Source: Maribacter algicola
Lineage (GTDB): Bacteria; Bacteroidota; Bacteroidia; Flavobacteriales; Flavobacteriaceae
Direction: 5' to 3'
DNA: 64,000 nt
Assembly (NCBI RefSeq): GCF_003933245.1
Contig: NZ_QUSX01000001.1
Span: 62,001-126,000 of the forward strand
Part shown: piece after piece, positions 60,620 to 64,000 of the stretch
How positions within the stretch are numbered: position 1 is the stretch's first letter
Layout: every line of letters starts with the position of its first letter
Translations under genes and position numbers: made by a program
The notes under the pieces: model-generated
Told to the model about the DNA's origin: nothing
The model's database searches: none
Seen by the model: the letters and a program-made list of their open reading frames with translations, nothing else

Positions 60620-60793
60620 ATGTTTGTTAAAACCATCATTTTGAAACAAAGCTTCTTTACATTGTTGGCCAAATTGAATAAAGCCCTACTTCCCTCTTAT
60701 TCAAAAAAACAACTGGATTTGTCCAAAGCCAACAAGTTCCAACTTGCCATCATTGGATGGAGGTACTTTGTGACAACCCGCGCTTTGGATTAA
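60620..60793 (+). CDS. 57-residue conserved basic protein (SsrA-binding-protein-labelled family)
   Basis: 57 residues: ...LLAKLNKALLPSYSKKQLDL, SKANKFQLAIIGWRYFVTTR, ending in ALD. From memory, small proteins with LPSYSKK and a C-terminal ALD are common in Flavobacteria and are sometimes labelled SsrA-binding protein, which is unproven. It begins 4 bp after the SPFH terminator's T-run and overlaps the apt stop by 4 bp, so its transcription is puzzling. Confidence 0.7.
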   Translation: MFVKTIILKQSFFTLLAKLNKALLPSYSKKQLDLSKANKFQLAIIGWRYFVTTRALD

Positions 60794-61302
60794 TAAGTAA
60801 TCAAGGATTTCACTTCTAATGGTTTAATTTTTTCCCTTCCGTTGAGAAAAGAGAGTTCAACCAAAAAATTACATTGCACGATGATAGCTCCCAATTTTTC
60901 TACCAATTTGGTAGTTGCCAAAGCGGTCCCACCTGTCGCTAAAACATCATCGTGTATTAAAACCCTATCTCCTTTGGATATACCGTCTACATGGATCTCC
61001 AAGGTATCTTTAGCGTACTCCAAGTCGTAAGTTTCTCTTAAAGTTTTATAAGGTAATTTTCCGGGTTTCCTAACAGGTACAAATCCGGCTTCCAATCGGT
61101 CTGCTAGCATAGGTCCAAAAATGAAACCCCTACTTTCCATACCAACAACTTTATCTATACTCCCCTTTTTAAGGTTTTCAATGAGGGCATCGGCAGCACT
61201 TGTTAAGGCCTTATAATCCTGTAATAAAGGAGTTATATCTTTAAACAAGATTCCCTGTTTAGGGAAATCCGGCACATCCCTAATGTAGCTTTTAAAATCC
61301 AT
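60790..61302 (-). CDS. apt: Adenine phosphoribosyltransferase
   Basis: 170 residues: FKDITPLLQD, GMESRGFIFGPMLA, PVRKPGKLPY and the PRPP-binding RVLIHDDVLATGGTA. It salvages adenine to AMP. Start MDFKSYIRDVPDFPKQGILF is standard. Confidence 0.95.
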   Translation of the reverse strand: MDFKSYIRDVPDFPKQGILFKDITPLLQDYKALTSAADALIENLKKGSIDKVVGMESRGFIFGPMLADRLEAGFVPVRKPGKLPYKTLRETYDLEYAKDTLEIHVDGISKGDRVLIHDDVLATGGTALATTKLVEKLGAIIVQCNFLVELSFLNGREKIKPLEVKSLITY

Positions 61303-61322
61303 GTATTATAAAGAGTCTTAAT

Positions 61323-61353
61323 TTTGTGGTAAATGTAAAAAGAAATATATTTG
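61323..61353 (+). promoter_or_regulatory. tRNA-Arg promoter (TTTG-N19-TATATTTG)
   Basis: TTTG at 61323-61326 and TATATTTG at 61346-61353 with a 19-bp spacer: a full-consensus promoter, 28 bp before the tRNA. Confidence 0.75.
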
Positions 61354-61381
61354 CACCCCGCTTCAGGGAAAAGTGAAATAT

Positions 61382-61455
61382 GGCCTCGTGGCGCAACTGA
61401 ATAGCGCATCTGATTACGGCTCAGAAGGTTACAGGTTTGAATCCTGTCGAGGTCA
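61382..61455 (+). tRNA. tRNA-Arg (anticodon ACG)
   Basis: 74 nt, all four stems pair: acceptor GGCCTCG/CGAGGTC (one G-T), D stem GCGC/GCGC, anticodon stem TCTGA/TCAGA with loop TTACGGC, T stem ACAGG/CCTGT. The discriminator is A and no CCA is encoded. The D loop reads AACTGAATA and the T loop TTTGAAT, so position 19 is A instead of G and position 56 is T instead of C. These two bases normally form the G19-C56 tertiary pair and here form A-U. Terminator at 61468-61500. Confidence 0.95.
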
Positions 61456-61467
61456 CGAATAAATCGA

Positions 61468-61500
61468 AAGCAAGCTAAAACAAATAGCTTGCTTTTTTGT
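61468..61500 (+). terminator. Terminator after tRNA-Arg
   Basis: AAGCAAGCTA/TAGCTTGCTT around AAACAAA with TTTT after it. Confidence 0.85.
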
Positions 61501-61546
61501 TTTAGTGAGGTTTTGATTTTCAAAGCGGAGCTTTGTCTGGAAAACC

Positions 61547-61569
61547 GAAGGTAATCCTGTCGAGGTCAC
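61547..61569 (+). repeat. Partial copy of tRNA-Arg 3' end
   Basis: GAAGGT+AATCCTGTCGAGGTCAC repeats tRNA positions 61424-61429 and 61440-61456 with the ten intervening bases missing. It is either a relic of a tandem tRNA copy or an integration scar. It is followed by its own hairpin. Confidence 0.75.
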
Positions 61570-61570
61570 T

Positions 61571-61614
61571 AAACGGGATTTTTCACAAATTGAGTGGAAA
61601 TTCCCGTTTTTTAT
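61571..61614 (+). terminator. Terminator-like hairpin after the tRNA fragment
   Basis: AAACGGGA/TCCCGTTT stem with an inner CAC/GTG pair, followed by TTTTATTT. Confidence 0.7.
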
Positions 61615-61801
61615 TTCCTCCAAATTACCTGAAAACGAAAAGATTGCGTTAAAAATTTCATTGACCCGAAAAGTTTAAACTAGCTCCTTTTTGAAGTCGT
61701 GCATTAGATTGAGTTAATGTCTGTTTTGTAAGATTTCTTGGTTTTCAAATCACCTAATTTCCACAAAGACGGCAGGTTACAAAGATAACGAAGAGCCAGT
61801 A

Positions 61802-61999
61802 TTACTCATTCTTTAGGGTTTGAGCATATTTGTCGACGTTCTCCAATTTCATTTCCACTTCCCTTTGTTTGGCCTTATATTCTTAGATCAATAACGGGTT
61901 TTCGTCTATTACCACTTGAATTTCATCAATTAAGGTGTCACAGGTCATGGGGTTGAAATTCTCATCACCTATTTTAAAACTACCCTGTAGATTTAACAT
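61802..61999 (-). pseudogene. Broken 65-codon ORF
   Basis: Minus-strand frame from ATG 61999 to TAA 61802 reads MLNLQGSFKIGDENFNPMTC...DENPLLI, then a stop at codon 39 (61883-61885) and continues EYKAKQREVEMKLENVDKY... The composition is protein-like on both sides of the stop, so it looks like a decayed gene. No family recognised. Confidence 0.55.
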
Positions 62000-62101
62000 T
62001 TTATATGGGTCTTTTTAATTGCCTCTCGTTAAATTGAACAGTTTTAGTCAAAGAAAACGGGCGAACACATGTTCAATTTAAAAAAGGATCTGCCTTCAAT
62101 A

Positions 62102-62320
62102 TGGCCAAAGCATTCAAAACCTCAGATTGTATTTGCTATAAAACGGTTGGAGTAGGGTATTCCTATCCAAGAAATGTTCGGTAAAATGGGTATCGGTGAG
62201 GAAACATTTTTTGATTGGAAGAAAAAACAAGATAGACCTGGTATCTTGGAACTGCCTAAGTTAAATAATACAAAGTCGGAATAAATCTGAACAAGTTAGA
62301 ACCAGACATCTCTAAGCAAA
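62102..62320 (+). pseudogene. IS3-family transposase OrfA relic
   Basis: In one frame from 62102: QIVFAIKRLE, a TAG, GIPIQEMFGKMGIGEETFFDWKKK (in part), PGILELPKLN: the helix-turn-helix of IS3-type OrfA (compare QIVFAL...GISEATFYNWKKKYGG). It carries an internal stop at 62153-62155 and a later frameshift (NKLEPDISKQ). No OrfB or terminal inverted repeats seen. Confidence 0.7.
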
Positions 62321-62673
62321 AAAACCTTTCGACAATACATTTATAGATAGCCCCAAGGTTTCATACGGTGACGAACGAATACCAAATGGAACCTTTAACG
62401 TGTAGACGATTAGGAAAATCGAAATATGGAGCGCTTTCCACAACAGCCCCATACTACACATTTCATTGGAAAAAAATTTATGGAATAATCGAAATCAGTC
62501 TAAATCCCTAATTAAGACCTGCCTCATTAATGACAGGTCGTAAGGACTTGGCTGAGAGAATAACCATATTAATCGATATATTCACTTAAAATTGAAAACC
62601 AAAAAAATAACCCTAAACTGAATCGTTGTTTTAATCTGATTACTTGCGGCCTATATTTATCTTATACCTCAAT
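62321..62673. other. Non-coding remnant region
   Basis: No ORF above 50 codons. A GACCTG/CAGGTC hairpin at 62517-62542 without a clear T-tract could end the GH28 transcript. Otherwise I see nothing. Confidence 0.4.
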
Positions 62674-62689
62674 TTGAAACGCGTTTCAA
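62674..62689. promoter_or_regulatory. LacI-type operator palindrome
   Basis: TTGAAACGCGTTTCAA, a perfect 16-bp palindrome with the central CG typical of LacI/GalR operators. It lies 36 bp beyond the 3' end of the GH28 gene, with no intact gene start beside it. Confidence 0.5.
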
Positions 62690-62724
62690 CTTCGACCGAA
62701 ATATTGAAAAAACATTTTATGACC

Positions 62725-64000
62725 TTACCGATCTATATAATCTGATATCGCTTTTAATTCGCTGTCCAATGCCACATCCTTCGTTCTGTAGAGAATAATT
62801 TCGTTCTTTGAAGAAGTCTTAAGTTCCACATTCTCCAATTTTAAAATCTCAACATCATCAAATATAAAGGCAGGCCTATAGTCCTTATCATCCAAAACCA
62901 AATTGATGTCCTTAAAAGAAATTCCTTTGACATGACGTACATAAAAAGCCCAAGAGGGCAACTCCCCAAACATATGGAATTCTGGGTAGTCCTTTTCCTT
63001 TTCCGGCACTTGATATAATCTACTCAGGGGTACATAGGCCATACCTTTTGAAGCTCTTCCAGGATAGGTGATTTCAATCCGTTCCAAGCGCACATTTTCA
63101 ACCTTGTTACTGGTAAGGCCTGTTATGGAAGATGGAAAGGTATTATGAAAAAAGTCTACTTCAGGTCCGCGCATATCATAGTCAATATCCGGTCTGCCAA
63201 ATGGCACCTGAACTTTCATGTCTGTAATCAAAATGTTTTTAACAGTGCCGGGACGTTCCCCGTCCCTATGTCCCAAACGAATGAATATGGCATTGCCCGT
63301 ATTCCGGGCTTCTATATTTCGTACGGTTATGTTTTCAATATCACCCCCATCCACAGCCTCCAAGGCAATGGCAGAACGAAAGGTATCATAGATTTTTATA
63401 TTTTCAATGGTTACGTTCTTAAAGCCACCATACGAAGCTGTACCAAATTTTATGGCACTGGCACTAGAGCGAATAGTACAGTCCGAAATATGGATATTGT
63501 CATTGAAATAACCGGGATAGTACGATTTCAAACAAATGCCGTCATCAGCCGAGTTTACATCACAACCAGTGATGCTCACATTCTTGGAATCGGTTATATC
63601 TATTCCGTCATTGTTCCAATAGGCCCTGTTCAAGATTTTGAGATTGTTTAGTGCCAAATCATCGCACAATTCAAACGTTAGCCCCCAACAGGCACCGTTC
63701 ATAATTTCCAAATCTGCTACAAGCACTTCGTTACAACTTGAAAAATTGAACAATTTGGGCCTTACGGTTTCATTGGGCCGCATTCTACGATAATTGTATT
63801 TAGGGTCAATTTGTATTTTAGCATGGTGCAAACTATCTATATTGAGGGCCAAGGCTCTACCTTGACCGTCAATTGTTCCTTTCCCCGTTACAGAAATATT
63901 GTTCGCTTTAAAAGCCAGAATCAAGGCCAATAAAGAGTTGTCATCAGCCTTTGGGGACAAAGGTTTTCCCGGCGTATCCAATACCTTGTAATCATTAGGG
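62725..64000 (-). CDS. GH28 family glycoside hydrolase (polygalacturonase-like), 5' end cut
   Basis: About 425 residues visible; the frame stays open to base 64000. Right-handed parallel beta-helix with GH28 signatures: NNDGIDITDSKNVSITGCDV (NTD-type Asp), SADDGICLKS (Asp-Asp-Gly), then SASAIKFGTASYGGFKNV; the canonical GHG and RIK are replaced or not obvious. It likely cleaves pectin-type polygalacturonan or an algal uronan. It belongs to a locus lying further right; the LacI-type operator near its 3' end may be linked to it. Confidence 0.88.
   Translation of the reverse strand, partial: PNDYKVLDTPGKPLSPKADDNSLLALILAFKANNISVTGKGTIDGQGRALALNIDSLHHAKIQIDPKYNYRRMRPNETVRPKLFNFSSCNEVLVADLEIMNGACWGLTFELCDDLALNNLKILNRAYWNNDGIDITDSKNVSITGCDVNSADDGICLKSYYPGYFNDNIHISDCTIRSSASAIKFGTASYGGFKNVTIENIKIYDTFRSAIALEAVDGGDIENITVRNIEARNTGNAIFIRLGHRDGERPGTVKNILITDMKVQVPFGRPDIDYDMRGPEVDFFHNTFPSSITGLTSNKVENVRLERIEITYPGRASKGMAYVPLSRLYQVPEKEKDYPEFHMFGELPSWAFYVRHVKGISFKDINLVLDDKDYRPAFIFDDVEILKLENVELKTSSKNEIILYRTKDVALDSELKAISDYIDR

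Noticed and set aside
61382..61569. CRISPR or tandem repeat array
   Set aside because: Only one partial repeat of a tRNA end, no regular spacing.

Overview
The window is chromosomal DNA of a Bacteroidota, most likely a marine Flavobacteriaceae (Zobellia/Maribacter/Arenibacter-like; this placement is inference). The evidence is a moderate-to-low GC content, promoters of the Bacteroidota type TTTG-N19..22-TAnnTTTG, and many lineage-typical genes: type III glutamine synthetase, DUF3276, DUF4197, DUF4920, DUF1573-YajC, a long NusB, and a GH28 pectinase at the right edge. It is mostly housekeeping genes in short operons, with few mobile elements.

Layout. 1-5.05 kb: an operon of a DUF6607-like protein, an ankyrin-repeat protein, DUF2271 and a PepSY/flavodoxin/FAD-NAD(P) reductase fusion, probably for extracytoplasmic redox or iron. 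5-13.3 kb: HMG-CoA lyase, a Dabb lipoprotein, pyrD, pepT, a YdeI-like protein, a Tat-exported Gfo/Idh/MocA oxidoreductase, yajC, DUF1573 and nusB. 13.5-25.6 kb: an ABC exporter, DUF3276, an acyltransferase, a BASS transporter, redox proteins, a cold-shock protein, a cyclophilin-FKBP fusion, an M28 peptidase and PPK2. 25.7-36.9 kb: a sigma54-type response regulator without a DNA-binding domain, MscS, an ABC-2 exporter, grpE-dnaJ, mnmD and ilvE. 37-41 kb: tiny membrane proteins, crcB, glnK-amtB and a porin. 41-52.5 kb: lipoproteins, hydrolases, an Lrp regulator, purU, pyrF, prfA, apbE, a Rieske protein and purM. 52.6-56 kb: divergent glutamine synthetases GSIII and GSII. 56-61.3 kb: an outer-membrane-associated protein, a Ca/Na antiporter, an SPFH protein and apt. 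61.4-64 kb: tRNA-Arg, a decayed strip holding a partial tRNA repeat, a broken ORF and an IS3 relic, then a GH28 enzyme cut by the window edge.

Nitrogen assimilation links two loci 16 kb apart. glnK-amtB imports and senses ammonium, and GSIII/GSII fix it. Both control regions carry a G-run/C-run inverted motif with the same 44-bp span, placed 29-30 bp upstream of a -7 box that has no -33 box. This looks like an undescribed activator-type nitrogen operator.

Other leads: a 48-bp leader element in three copies, each just upstream of a start codon, one of them split by a 24-nt REP-like insertion; a family of 27-59 residue membrane proteins with an invariant Asn at position 15; a tRNA-Arg in which the G19-C56 tertiary pair is A19-U56; and an orphan LacI-type operator beside the GH28 gene.
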